This document shows, one piece after another, positions 18,315 through 28,247 of a stretch of 37,472 bases of DNA (its first letter is position 1; every line of letters begins with the position of its first letter). This DNA comes from Oscillospiraceae bacterium (lineage in GTDB: Bacteria > Bacillota > Clostridia > Oscillospirales > CAG-272). The stretch is from assembly GCA_015064005.1 (NCBI GenBank), contig SVTA01000009.1, forward strand, positions 1 to 37,472. The letters are read 5' to 3'. A program made the translations under genes and the position numbers. The notes beneath the pieces are model-generated. The model worked only from the letters and a program-made list of their open reading frames with translations, did no database searches and was not told the DNA's origin.

Positions 18315-21300
18315 ATGGCAAAAAGAACAGACATCAAAAAAATTCTGATCATCGGCTCCGGCCCCATTGTGATTGGCCAGGCTGCGGAATTTGACTACGC
18401 GGGCACGCAGGCGTGCCTTGCCCTCAAGGAGGAGGGGTACGAGGTGGTGCTTGTCAATTCCAACCCCGCCACCATCATGACCGATACCACCATTGCGGAT
18501 AAGGTCTATATGGAGCCCCTTACGCTGGAATATATCGCCAAGATCCTCCGTTATGAGCGGCCCGACGCCATTCTCCCCGGTATCGGCGGTCAGACCGGCC
18601 TGAACCTTGCCATGCAGCTGGAGAAGAAGGGCGTTCTGAAGGAGTGCCGCGTAGAGCTTTTGGGCACCAGCAGTGAGAGTATTGAGCGCGCCGAGGACAG
18701 AGAGCTCTTCAAGGAGCTGTGTCAGTCCATCGGTGAGCCCACTATCCCCTCCGAGATCACCTACGATCTGGAGCAGGCCAAGGAGGCCGCCGCGCGCATC
18801 GGTTATCCCGTGGTGCTGCGTCCCGCCTTTACCCTTGGTGGTACCGGCGGCGGTTTTGCTTACAACGAAAAGGAGCTTGTGGAGATCGGTATCAACGCCT
18901 TTAAGCTCTCTCCCGTACATCAGGTGCTGATCGAGAAGAGCGTGAAGGGTTACAAAGAGATCGAGTTCGAGGTCATGCGTGACGGAAACGATCACGCTAT
19001 TACCATCTGCGGTATGGAGAACATGGATCCCGTTGGTGTTCACACCGGCGACTCCATCGTAGTTGCCCCCATCCTCTCCCTTAACGATCACGATCTGAAA
19101 ATGCTCAACGACAGCGCGCTGAAGATCATCCGTGAGCTGAAGATCGAGGGCGGCTGCAACGTGCAGTTCGCGCTGAATCCCGACAGCAGCGAGTACTACC
19201 TTATCGAGGTCAATCCCCGCGTGTCCCGTTCCTCCGCGCTGGCCTCCAAGGCCAGCGGCTACCCCATCGCCCGTGTGACGGCAAAGATCGCCGTGGGCAT
19301 GGCTCTGGAGGAGATTCCCGTGGCCGGCGGCACCGCTGCCATCGAGCCCAGACTTGACTACATTGTGGCCAAGTTCCCCCGTTTCCCCTTCGATAAATTC
19401 ACCAACGCCGCCAATGTCCTGGGCACCCAGATGAAGGCCACCGGTGAGGTGATGGGCATCGGCTCTACGCTGGACGAGTGTATGCTCAAGTCCGTGCGGT
19501 CTCTTGAGATCGGCGCTTATCACTTCCATCTGCCGAAATTTGACCCCATGACCACCGAGCAGCTGGTTGACTATATCCGCGAGTTCCGTGACGACAACGT
19601 ATTTGCCATTACCGAGCTGCTGCGCCGCGGTATGACGGTGGCAGAGCTTCATGAGAAAACGCAGATCACAGAGCTGTTCCTGGAATCTCTCGAGCGCATC
19701 GTCAAGATGGAAAGGTTGCTTGCCGAAAAGCCCGGCGACGAGAAGGTGCTGACCGCCGCTAAAGCCCTTGGCTTCTCTGACAGGTTCATCGCCAAGCTTT
19801 GGAAATGCACCGAGCTTGATATTTACAACAAGCGCCATGAGCTGAAGCTCACTCCCGCCTTCCGTATGGTGGATACGCTGCATACCGGCAAATATATCGC
19901 CTACCTCTACTCCTCCTATCAGGGTGAGAATCAGTCCCGCCTGACGGGCAAGAAGAAGATCGTGGTGCTGGGCGCAGGCCCCATCCGTATCGGCCAGGGC
20001 GTAGAGTTTGACTACTCCACCGTGCATGCCGTGCAGACCATCAAGCGCTCCGGCTACGAGGCCATTATCATCAATAACAACCCCGAAACCGTTTCCACCG
20101 ACTACACCACGGCAGACAAGCTCTATTTTGAGCCCCTCACCGTGGAGGATGTGATGAACATCATTGAGTTTGAGCAGCCCGAGGGTGTCATTGCCTCTCT
20201 CGGCGGCCAGACCGCCATCAACCTGGCACAGCCCCTCTTTGACCGTGGTGTCAAGCTGATCGGTACCGATTGTGCCGCCATTGACAGAGCAGAGGACAGA
20301 AACGCCTTTGAGCATCTGCTCAACGATCTGGATATCCCCCGCGCCAAGGGTCAGGCCGTCACCAAGATCGAGGACGGCATCAAGGCCGCCTCCGAGATCG
20401 GCTATCCCGTGCTGGTGCGCCCCTCCTTCGTGCTGGGCGGTCGTGCCATGCAGATCGTGGCCAATGAGGCACAGCTTCGCCACTACCTCAAGACCGCCGT
20501 TGAGATCGACGAGGACAAGCCCGTGCTGGTAGACAAGTATATTCAGGGCAAGGAGGTCGAGGTGGACGCCATCTGCGACGGCCGCGACGTGTTCGTGCCC
20601 GGCATTATGGAGCTGGTCGAGCGTACCGGTGTCCACAGCTGTGACTCCATCAGCGTGTATCCCACCTTCTCGATCTCCGATAAGGTGAAGGGAATCATCC
20701 TCCAGTACGCAAAGAAACTGGGTCTTGGCATCGGTATCGTGGGTCTGTTCAACATTCAGTTTATCGTGGATCCTCAGGATAATGTTTATATCATTGAGGT
20801 GAACCCCCGTTCCTCCCGTACCGTGCCGTTCCTGTCCAAGGCAACGGGCTACAGCCTTGCGGATATTGCCACCGAGGTCATTATGGGAAAGACCCTCAAG
20901 GAGCAGGGCATTTTCCACCTGTATCCCGAAGAAAAGACGCGTTGGTATGTTAAGGTTCCCGTATTCTCCTTCAACAAGATCCGCGGACTTGATGCTTACC
21001 TTTCTCCCGAAATGAAATCTACGGGCGAAGCCATCGGTTACGACAACAAGCTGAACCGCGCGCTTTACAAGGCTTTGCAGGCATCCGGCATGAAGCTGCA
21101 AAACTACGGCTCCGTGCTTGCCACCATCGCGGATTGCGATAAGGAGGAGGCGCTGCCGCTCATTCGCCGCTTCTATAATCTTGGCTTTAATATCGAGGCG
21201 ACCGCCGGTACGGCTAAATTCCTGAAGGAAAACGGCATCCGCACCCACGTGGTCAAGAAGATCAGCGACGACAGCGATGAGATCAAGGAAGAGATCAGAC

Positions 21301-21488
21301 AGGGCTATATCGCCTATATCATCAACACCAGCGACGTGGGCTCTCAGGGTCAGCAGAGCGACGGCTATGAGATCCGTAAGTGCGCTACCGAAAACAACGT
21401 CAATATCTTCACCTCTCTGGATACCGTCCGCGTGCTGTTAGATGTGCTGGAGGAAACCACGCTTTGCATTTCTACCATTGACGCGTGA
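18315..21488 (+). CDS. carB: Carbamoyl-phosphate synthase large subunit
   Basis: 1057 aa; duplicated ATP-grasp halves; KILIIGSGPIVIGQAAEFDYAGTQACLALKEEGYEVVLVNSNPATIMTD and KKIVVLGAGPIRIGQGVEFDYSTVHAVQTIK. Confidence 0.98.
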   Translation: MAKRTDIKKILIIGSGPIVIGQAAEFDYAGTQACLALKEEGYEVVLVNSNPATIMTDTTIADKVYMEPLTLEYIAKILRYERPDAILPGIGGQTGLNLAMQLEKKGVLKECRVELLGTSSESIERAEDRELFKELCQSIGEPTIPSEITYDLEQAKEAAARIGYPVVLRPAFTLGGTGGGFAYNEKELVEIGINAFKLSPVHQVLIEKSVKGYKEIEFEVMRDGNDHAITICGMENMDPVGVHTGDSIVVAPILSLNDHDLKMLNDSALKIIRELKIEGGCNVQFALNPDSSEYYLIEVNPRVSRSSALASKASGYPIARVTAKIAVGMALEEIPVAGGTAAIEPRLDYIVAKFPRFPFDKFTNAANVLGTQMKATGEVMGIGSTLDECMLKSVRSLEIGAYHFHLPKFDPMTTEQLVDYIREFRDDNVFAITELLRRGMTVAELHEKTQITELFLESLERIVKMERLLAEKPGDEKVLTAAKALGFSDRFIAKLWKCTELDIYNKRHELKLTPAFRMVDTLHTGKYIAYLYSSYQGENQSRLTGKKKIVVLGAGPIRIGQGVEFDYSTVHAVQTIKRSGYEAIIINNNPETVSTDYTTADKLYFEPLTVEDVMNIIEFEQPEGVIASLGGQTAINLAQPLFDRGVKLIGTDCAAIDRAEDRNAFEHLLNDLDIPRAKGQAVTKIEDGIKAASEIGYPVLVRPSFVLGGRAMQIVANEAQLRHYLKTAVEIDEDKPVLVDKYIQGKEVEVDAICDGRDVFVPGIMELVERTGVHSCDSISVYPTFSISDKVKGIILQYAKKLGLGIGIVGLFNIQFIVDPQDNVYIIEVNPRSSRTVPFLSKATGYSLADIATEVIMGKTLKEQGIFHLYPEEKTRWYVKVPVFSFNKIRGLDAYLSPEMKSTGEAIGYDNKLNRALYKALQASGMKLQNYGSVLATIADCDKEEALPLIRRFYNLGFNIEATAGTAKFLKENGIRTHVVKKISDDSDEIKEEIRQGYIAYIINTSDVGSQGQQSDGYEIRKCATENNVNIFTSLDTVRVLLDVLEETTLCISTIDA

Positions 21489-21493
21489 GGAAA

Positions 21494-22231
21494 ATGATGA
21501 AACAGGGAATTTTTAACATTATCGAAAACACCCCCGTAACCGATCAGGTGATGCGGATGGTGCTGGCCGGTGACTGCTCCGCCGTGAGCGGTCCCGGGCA
21601 GTTCGTGAATATCAAGCTGGACGGGCTTTTCCTGCGCCGGCCTATTTCGGTCTGCGATTGTGATTCGCACAAAATCACGATTTTGTATAAAGTTGTCGGA
21701 AAAGGAACCGAGCAGATGCGTACTATGCAGGGCGGGGAACTGGACGTTCTCACCGGACTTGGCAACGGCTACGATCTCTCCCTCTCCGGTGACGCGCCCC
21801 TCCTGATCGGCGGCGGCGTCGGTGTGCCGCCTCTTTACTGGCTGGCGAGAGAATTGATCGCACAGGGCAAAAAAGTTTCCGTCATTCTCGGCTTCAATAC
21901 CAAAAGCGAGATCTTTTACGAGGAGGAATTCCGCGCGCTGGGTGCTGACGTGACCGTCACCACCGTGGATGGCTCCTACGGCGTCAAGGGCTTTGTCACC
22001 GACGCCATGGCAGGAAAGCATTATTCTTACTTTTACACCTGCGGTCCCGAGCCCATGCTGAAGGCCATTTACCGCGCCTCGGTAACCAGCGGACAGTTCA
22101 GCTTTGAGGAGCGCATGGGTTGTGGCTTTGGCGCTTGCATGGGCTGCTCCTGCAAGACCGTTACCGGCAACAAGCGCATTTGCAAGGAAGGCCCCGTGCT
22201 TTTGAAGGAGGACATCATATGGGAAAAGTAA
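21494..22231 (+). CDS. pyrK: Dihydroorotate dehydrogenase B electron transfer subunit
   Basis: PGQFVNIKLDGLFLRRPISVCD; GGGVGVPPLYWLAREL; 2Fe-2S motif CGFGACMGCSCKTVTGNKRICKEGPV. Start near 21494/21497. Confidence 0.95.
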   Translation: MMKQGIFNIIENTPVTDQVMRMVLAGDCSAVSGPGQFVNIKLDGLFLRRPISVCDCDSHKITILYKVVGKGTEQMRTMQGGELDVLTGLGNGYDLSLSGDAPLLIGGGVGVPPLYWLARELIAQGKKVSVILGFNTKSEIFYEEEFRALGADVTVTTVDGSYGVKGFVTDAMAGKHYSYFYTCGPEPMLKAIYRASVTSGQFSFEERMGCGFGACMGCSCKTVTGNKRICKEGPVLLKEDIIWEK

Positions 22232-23136
22232 ATACCAAGGTCACCCTTTGCGGTATCGAGTTAGATAATCCCGTGGTGCCCGCCAGCGGAACCTTCGGTT
22301 ACGGTTATGAATTTGCTGAGCTTTATGATATCAACTGTCTTGGCACGTTTTCCTTTAAGGGAACCACCAAGGATCCCCGCTTCGGCAATCCCACGCCCCG
22401 CATCGCGGAGTGTACGGCAGGCATGATCAACGCCGTCGGTTTGCAGAATCCGGGCGTGGAAAGGGTCATTTCCGAAGAGCTGCCGAAGCTTGCCAAATGC
22501 TTTCATAAGCCCGTCATGGCCAATGTCAGCGGTTTTTCTGTGAAGGATTATGCCTACACCTGCGAAAAGCTTGATAAGGAAGCACAGGTCGGTTGGCTGG
22601 AGGTCAACGTCTCCTGCCCCAACGTGCACGGCGGCGGTATGAGCTTTGGCACCAGTCCCGAGGCAGCTGCCGAGGTGACGCGTGCCGTGAAAAAGGTAAC
22701 GACAAAGCCCGTGATTATCAAGCTCTCCCCCAATGTAACGGATATCGTATCTATCGCAAAGGCTTGCGAGGAGGCGGGTGCCGACGGCATCAGCCTCATC
22801 AATACCATGCTTGGTATGCGCATTGATCTGCGCACAAGAAAGCCTGTGATCGCCAATAAAATGGGCGGATTTTCCGGCTCTGCCATCTTCCCGGTGGCGG
22901 TGCGTATGGTCTATCAGGTTGCCCACGCCGTGAAGATCCCTGTGGTGGGTATGGGCGGTGTTTCCACCGCTGAGGACGTGATCGAAATGATGCTGGCGGG
23001 TGCCACCGCCGTCGAGGTGGGCGCTGCTAACCTCGTGAACCCCTACGCTTGTCGGGATATCGTGGCCGATCTTCCGCGCGTGATGGAAAAATACAGAATC
23101 GAATCCTTAAGTGACATTATCGGAGGTGTACAGTAA
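22219..23136 (+). CDS. pyrD: Dihydroorotate dehydrogenase B catalytic subunit
   Basis: [84 protein letters not shown]. Confidence 0.97.
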   Translation: MGKVNTKVTLCGIELDNPVVPASGTFGYGYEFAELYDINCLGTFSFKGTTKDPRFGNPTPRIAECTAGMINAVGLQNPGVERVISEELPKLAKCFHKPVMANVSGFSVKDYAYTCEKLDKEAQVGWLEVNVSCPNVHGGGMSFGTSPEAAAEVTRAVKKVTTKPVIIKLSPNVTDIVSIAKACEEAGADGISLINTMLGMRIDLRTRKPVIANKMGGFSGSAIFPVAVRMVYQVAHAVKIPVVGMGGVSTAEDVIEMMLAGATAVEVGAANLVNPYACRDIVADLPRVMEKYRIESLSDIIGGVQ

Positions 23137-23840
23137 TGGGAAAAGACGTGATTATTGCGTGTGACTTTGATAGCGCGGAAAAGACATTTGCGTTCCTTGA
23201 CCGCTTTGAGGGGCTGGACCGTAAGCCCTTCGTGAAGATCGGTATGGAGCTTTATTATGCCGAGGGTCCTTCCATCGTGAAGGAGATCAAGCGCCGCGGA
23301 CACAAGATCTTTTTGGATCTGAAGCTCCACGACATCCCCAACACCGTGAAAAAGTCTATGGCGGTTCTTTCCCGCCTTGACGTAGATATGACCAACCTCC
23401 ACGCCGGTGGCACCATTCCTATGATGGAGGCGGCTCTTGAGGGTCTTACCCGCGAGGACGGTACCCGCCCCATCCTAATCGCCGTGACGCAGCTCACCTC
23501 CACCGATCAGGAGCACATGACCAAGGATCTGCTCATCGACCATCCCGTGGCCGACGTGGTGATGCATTACGCCTCCAATGCCAAGGCCGCAGGTCTTGAC
23601 GGCGTGGTCTGCTCGCCGCTGGAGGCAGGCAAGGTGCACGAGCGCTGTGGCGCGGGCTTTGTAACCGTGACTCCCGGCGTCCGCTTTGCCGACGGCGACA
23701 AGGGCGACCAAAAGCGCGTGATGACGCCCGCTGAGGCTAAAAAAATCGGCTCCGACTACATCGTGGTCGGCCGTCCCATCACCGCTGCGGAGGATCCGGT
23801 TGCCGCCTATAACCGTTGCGTGGCCGAGTTTGTAGACTGA
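23136..23840 (+). CDS. pyrF: Orotidine 5'-phosphate decarboxylase
   Basis: [69 protein letters not shown]. Confidence 0.97.
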   Translation: MGKDVIIACDFDSAEKTFAFLDRFEGLDRKPFVKIGMELYYAEGPSIVKEIKRRGHKIFLDLKLHDIPNTVKKSMAVLSRLDVDMTNLHAGGTIPMMEAALEGLTREDGTRPILIAVTQLTSTDQEHMTKDLLIDHPVADVVMHYASNAKAAGLDGVVCSPLEAGKVHERCGAGFVTVTPGVRFADGDKGDQKRVMTPAEAKKIGSDYIVVGRPITAAEDPVAAYNRCVAEFVD

Positions 23841-23854
23841 AAGGAGATTTGAAC

Positions 23855-24511
23855 ATGGAAGCATATAAGAGAGAGTTTATTCAGTTTCTGGAGGGCGCCG
23901 GTGTTTTGAAGTTCGGTGATTTCACCGCCAAGTCCGGCCGCAAGATCCCTTACTTTGTGAACGCCGGCATGATCAAGACCGGTGATCAGATCACCAAAAT
24001 GGGCGAGTTTTATGCCAAGGCCTATTTCGATAAGCTGGGCAAGAAGAAGGCCGTGCTGTACGGCCCTGCCTACAAGGGCATTCCGCTTTCCATTTCCGCC
24101 GCTGTGGCGCTTTCCAAGAACGGCCTTGACGTGCCCTTCTTCTTCAATCGTAAGGAGGTCAAGGATCACGGCGAGGGCGGCACGTTCGTGGGCTACGTTC
24201 CCCAGGCAGGCGAGGAGATCGTCATCATCGAGGACGTGATCACCGCCGGAACCGCTATCCGCGAATCCATGGAGATTCTGAAGAATTTGGAGGGAACCCG
24301 CGTGGTTGCCACCTTCATTATGGTGGACCGCAAGGAGAAGGGACAGACCGAGAAGGGTGCTATGCAGGAGATCGAGGAGCAGTTCGGCTTCCCTGTATAC
24401 TCCGTGGTGGACGTTTACGATATCATCGAGTATCTGGAGAAGAATCCCGCCAACAAGGAGAACGTGGAGCGTATCAGAAATTACCTTGCCGTCAACGGCG
24501 CAAAGGCATAA
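23855..24511 (+). CDS. pyrE: Orotate phosphoribosyltransferase
   Basis: LKFGDFTAKSGRKIPYFVNAG; YGPAYKGIPLS; EEIVIIEDVITAGTAIRES. ATG 23855 with RBS AAGGAG. Confidence 0.96.
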   Translation: MEAYKREFIQFLEGAGVLKFGDFTAKSGRKIPYFVNAGMIKTGDQITKMGEFYAKAYFDKLGKKKAVLYGPAYKGIPLSISAAVALSKNGLDVPFFFNRKEVKDHGEGGTFVGYVPQAGEEIVIIEDVITAGTAIRESMEILKNLEGTRVVATFIMVDRKEKGQTEKGAMQEIEEQFGFPVYSVVDVYDIIEYLEKNPANKENVERIRNYLAVNGAKA

Positions 24512-24538
24512 TGTCCGCAGAGAAAGGAAGCATCAGAA

Positions 24539-25630
24539 ATGAAAAGTGTTGTTGATATTCTTGATCTCTCCGTTGCCGAGGTAGACGAGCTGCTGGCAAC
24601 TGCTGCAGATATCATTGAAAACCCCGCAAAATACGCCGAGGTCTGCCGCGGCAAAAAGCTGGCCACCCTCTTTTTTGAGCCCTCCACCCGCACGCGTCTG
24701 TCCTTTGAGGCGGCCATGTACGAGCTGGGCGGAAATGTCATCGGCTTTTCCTCTGCCAGCAGCACCTCCGCCTCCAAGGGCGAGAGCGTTGCCGATACCG
24801 CCAAGGTCATCAGCTGCTATGCTGATATCATCGCCATGCGCCATCCCAAGGAGGGCGCGCCTCTGGTTGCCTCGCTGAATGCCGGTATCCCCGTGATCAA
24901 CGCCGGTGACGGCGGTCATCACCATCCCACCCAGACGCTGGCCGACCTGCTTACCATCAAGCGCGAGAAGGGCAAATTTTCCGGTCTTACCGTGGGCTTT
25001 TGCGGTGACCTCAAGTTCGGCCGCACCGTGCATTCGCTGATCACCGCGCTTTGCCGCTACGAGAACATCAATTTCGTGATGATCTCTCCCGACGAGCTGA
25101 AGCTGCCGGGCTACGTAAAGAACGAGATCCCCAAGGATCGCGGCTTTACTTATACCGAAACCGCAGATCTTGAGGCCGTCATGCCCACGCTGGATATTCT
25201 CTATATGACCCGCGTGCAGCAGGAACGCTTTACGGATATTGATGAGTATCTGCGCCTGCGCGATGCCTACATCCTCAATACCGAAAAGCTGAAGGCTGCC
25301 AAGCCCGATATGATCGTGCTGCACCCCCTGCCTCGTGTCAACGAGATCAGCGTGGCCGTGGACGACGATCCCCGCGCCTGCTACTTCAAGCAGGTACAGA
25401 ACGGCAAGTATATGCGCATGGCTCTGATCCTGAAGCTACTGCGCGAGGCGGAAAAGGACAATGCCCCTGCAAAGAAGCTCTCAGAGGAGGGATACCTTTC
25501 CGGCATGAAATGCGATAACCCCCGCTGCATCACCACCACGGAGCAGGAGCTGAAGCAGCTGTTCCGCGTGGTCAGCCCCGAAAACCGCATCTGCCGCTGC
25601 ATTTACTGCGATACCAAGAAAATTTACTGA
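24539..25630 (+). CDS. pyrB: Aspartate carbamoyltransferase catalytic chain with C-terminal PyrI-like zinc-binding domain
   Basis: [42 protein letters not shown]-terminal extension [33 protein letters not shown] with spacing C-x4-C-x23-C-x2-C. Confidence 0.95.
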   Translation: MKSVVDILDLSVAEVDELLATAADIIENPAKYAEVCRGKKLATLFFEPSTRTRLSFEAAMYELGGNVIGFSSASSTSASKGESVADTAKVISCYADIIAMRHPKEGAPLVASLNAGIPVINAGDGGHHHPTQTLADLLTIKREKGKFSGLTVGFCGDLKFGRTVHSLITALCRYENINFVMISPDELKLPGYVKNEIPKDRGFTYTETADLEAVMPTLDILYMTRVQQERFTDIDEYLRLRDAYILNTEKLKAAKPDMIVLHPLPRVNEISVAVDDDPRACYFKQVQNGKYMRMALILKLLREAEKDNAPAKKLSEEGYLSGMKCDNPRCITTTEQELKQLFRVVSPENRICRCIYCDTKKIY

Positions 25631-25638
25631 TCATTTGC

Positions 25639-25679
25639 GCCGCCCGGGAATTTCATCGCCAAAAAGGCTCTCGGGCGGT
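25639..25679 (+). other. Inverted repeat between pyrB and the DUF815 gene
   Basis: CCGCCCGGGA (25640-25649) / TCTCGGGCGG (25669-25678), one G-U, 19-nt loop, no T-tract. Confidence 0.6.
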
Positions 25680-25698
25680 CACCTTTATGTGAGAAAAT

Positions 25699-27009
25699 AT
25701 GGATAAAATCGTTTCAAAATTACTGATCTATGGCGATATGCCGAGCGACTCCATTCTGATGGAGCTTGCCGCCATCTGCCGCGACGCAAGGGAAGAGCGT
25801 GCCGACAAGGAAACGCTGACCTGTCGCGTTTACAAGCAGGTCAAGCGTCTGCTCATTTTGGCCACGGATTTCGGCTTTGACCGCAACCTTTGGCACAATT
25901 ACCTCACCTTCCTCCTGATGACCGATGAAAACCCCTTCAGCCTTACCTGCGAGAAAATGGGCGTGCGGGAGGGCAGCGTCAATCACTTTGCTAAAAGTGA
26001 TTTCAAGGCCTTCCGCCGGCTGTTCAATTATGATTTCACCTGGCTGGAGGAAAAGCTTTCCCTTGATTGCTTCAGCCTGCTTACCCACTATTGTGCCATT
26101 GAAAAGCCGGAGCTGATGTACAACAAGAGCGTCAGCGAAAAGGTACGGGAGCTATCGGATCGGCTGGAAAATGCAGCGGATGAGGAAGCATTCTTCACCC
26201 TTGTCACTGATTTTTACAAGGCTTTTGGCGTGGGGCAGTTCGGCCTCAACAAGGCCTTCCGCATCAAATCCGGCGAGCCGCTGGTATTTCAGCCCATCAA
26301 CAATATGGAAAAGGTGCTGCTCTCCGATCTCGTAGGCTACGAGATCCAGAAAAAGCAGCTTGTGGAAAACACCAAAGCCTTTGTGGAGGGCAAGCGCGCC
26401 AACAACGTGCTGCTTTACGGCGACAGCGGAACGGGCAAGTCCACCAGCATCAAGGCCATTGTCAACGAGTTCTATCCTGCGGGACTGCGGATGATCGAGA
26501 TCTACAAGCATCAGTTCAAGGATCTCTCCGAGGTAATCGCTCGCATCAAGAATCGCAATTACAAGTTCATCATTTATATGGATGATCTCTCCTTCGAGGA
26601 GTTTGAGATCGAATATAAGTTCCTCAAGGCCGTCATTGAGGGCGGCGTGGAGACCAAGCCCGATAACGTGCTGATCTATGCCACCTCCAATCGCCGTCAT
26701 TTGATCAGAGAGACGTGGGGGGATCGCAACGATATGCAATTAACCGAGCAGGACGTGCATCATTCCGACACGATGGAGGAAAAGCTCTCCCTCGCCACCC
26801 GCTTCGGCGTGGCCATCAATTATTCCAAGCCCTCTCGAGAGGAATATTTCAATATTGCAAGAGAGTTGCTGCAAAAGCAGGGAATCATGCTGGATGAGGA
26901 AGAACTGCGGCGTGAAGCCACTCGATGGGAAATGCATCACGGCGGTATTTCGGGCCGCACGGCACAGCAGTTTGTCAATCATGTCATTGGTAAGCATACC
27001 GTGGTATGA
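25699..27009 (+). CDS. DUF815-type AAA ATPase
   Basis: Walker A VLLYGDSGTGKSTSIKAIVNEF; Walker B-like FIIYMDDLSFEEFE; IYATSNRRHLIRETWGDR. Confidence 0.88.
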   Translation: MDKIVSKLLIYGDMPSDSILMELAAICRDAREERADKETLTCRVYKQVKRLLILATDFGFDRNLWHNYLTFLLMTDENPFSLTCEKMGVREGSVNHFAKSDFKAFRRLFNYDFTWLEEKLSLDCFSLLTHYCAIEKPELMYNKSVSEKVRELSDRLENAADEEAFFTLVTDFYKAFGVGQFGLNKAFRIKSGEPLVFQPINNMEKVLLSDLVGYEIQKKQLVENTKAFVEGKRANNVLLYGDSGTGKSTSIKAIVNEFYPAGLRMIEIYKHQFKDLSEVIARIKNRNYKFIIYMDDLSFEEFEIEYKFLKAVIEGGVETKPDNVLIYATSNRRHLIRETWGDRNDMQLTEQDVHHSDTMEEKLSLATRFGVAINYSKPSREEYFNIARELLQKQGIMLDEEELRREATRWEMHHGGISGRTAQQFVNHVIGKHTVV

Positions 27010-27023
27010 AAGGAGATCCTACA

Positions 27024-27737
27024 ATGAATACCCAAGTCAAGGAAATTTTTGAACGCGTCAAGGCAAGCGAGAAAACCGTACATATCAAGCTGCTGGGCGA
27101 TTCCATCACCCATGGCGTAGGCGGTACGGGCTTTGAACAAAACGGCGCGCATATCGTGGAAAATTTTTACCGCAGCCCTTATGGCTACTGCTGGGCAAAG
27201 CGGTTCAAGGAGCATATGGAGGCGCACTATAACTGCACCGTCACAAATAATGCCTGCACAGGCACGAAAATCGAGTTTGTGTTGGAGCATTTTGACGAGC
27301 TGGTAGACGAAAAGGACGACGTGGTGATCTGCACCATCGGCACCAATAACCGCCACCGCTACTTCAAGGATGGCCCGAAGCCTGAGCGTGAGGTGTTCGG
27401 CGAGGCATTCTATCAGAACGTGCTGAAGCTGCATCAGCGCTTCAAGGAAAGTGGCAAGGATTACGTATTGATCGCTAATATTCCCGCCAATGCCAAAAAT
27501 GAGGTCGACGGTGCTGATTTCTGGCGCGTGCTTCATATGGACGATATCGATGGCTTTTACAAGAAGGCGTCATCTGCCTGCGGCTTTGCCTTCGTCAGTA
27601 TGTATGACCTGTTTTCCACGTATTGCGCAGAGCACGACGTCGCGCTTGATAGCCTTCTTTGTGATGGCCTGCACCCCAATAACGATGGATACGATGTGAT
27701 GTTTTCTTTGCTGGCAAAGGAATTCGGCGTTGTCTAA
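27024..27737 (+). CDS. SGNH/GDSL hydrolase family protein
   Basis: IKLLGDSITHGVGGTG; VVICTIGTNNRHRY; CDGLHPNNDGYDVM. ATG 27024 with RBS AAGGAG. Confidence 0.85.
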   Translation: MNTQVKEIFERVKASEKTVHIKLLGDSITHGVGGTGFEQNGAHIVENFYRSPYGYCWAKRFKEHMEAHYNCTVTNNACTGTKIEFVLEHFDELVDEKDDVVICTIGTNNRHRYFKDGPKPEREVFGEAFYQNVLKLHQRFKESGKDYVLIANIPANAKNEVDGADFWRVLHMDDIDGFYKKASSACGFAFVSMYDLFSTYCAEHDVALDSLLCDGLHPNNDGYDVMFSLLAKEFGVV

Positions 27738-27773
27738 AAAAAGTGACTCTCCCACGGGAGAGTCACTTTTTTC
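27736..27773. terminator. Bidirectional intrinsic terminator between convergent genes
   Basis: AAAAGTGACTCTCC / GGAGAGTCACTTTT with A and T tracts on both sides. Confidence 0.88.
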
Positions 27774-28247
27774 TTATCCAAGAGTCTTTTGAATGACAGC
27801 GCGAGCCTCGGCCATTTCATCCTCTTCCATAATAAAATAATACGCATAGCCTCCGTTGGCGCTCACGTGCGCATTACGGTAGCAAGCAAGCCGCTCCTGC
27901 AGCTCCTCTGAAGGGTAGAGGGCGGCCATGGATTCCAGCGCCTCACGCTCCGTTTGGATATAAGCGCGCAGAATGCGCTGCGCCTCGTCGGCGGCGGTAT
28001 TCTTCAGCAGGAATACGCCAAATTCACAAATATCGTCGTCGTTGCCAAAATACACCGCACCATCCGCGTCAAGCGTCGGGAAATTACTTTCGATATAATC
28101 GGCATCGGCGGCAGTAAAGGGCTCCTCCTGCAGGGCGCGGGTGAGCCTTGCTGCAAGCTCCCGGGGGGTGATATCGGCCGCTCTTGCCTGCTGGCAGCCG
28201 ACCAGCGACAGCAACAGCAGCAGTAGCAGTACTAACGCTCGTTTCAT
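27774..28247 (-). CDS. DUF4358-like lipoprotein
   Basis: MKRALVLLLLLLLSLVGCQQ lipobox; LTRALQEEPFTAADADYIESNFPTLD...DDDICEFGVFLLKN. ATG at 28247 overlaps the stop of the upstream gene (ATGA). Confidence 0.75.
   Translation of the reverse strand: MKRALVLLLLLLLSLVGCQQARAADITPRELAARLTRALQEEPFTAADADYIESNFPTLDADGAVYFGNDDDICEFGVFLLKNTAADEAQRILRAYIQTEREALESMAALYPSEELQERLACYRNAHVSANGGYAYYFIMEEDEMAEARAVIQKTLG

Noticed and set aside
18288-21248. 986-aa minus-strand ORF antisense to carB
   Set aside because: Shadow ORF produced by codon bias on a highly conserved carB; no recognisable domains, His/Gly/Leu-rich low-complexity composition.
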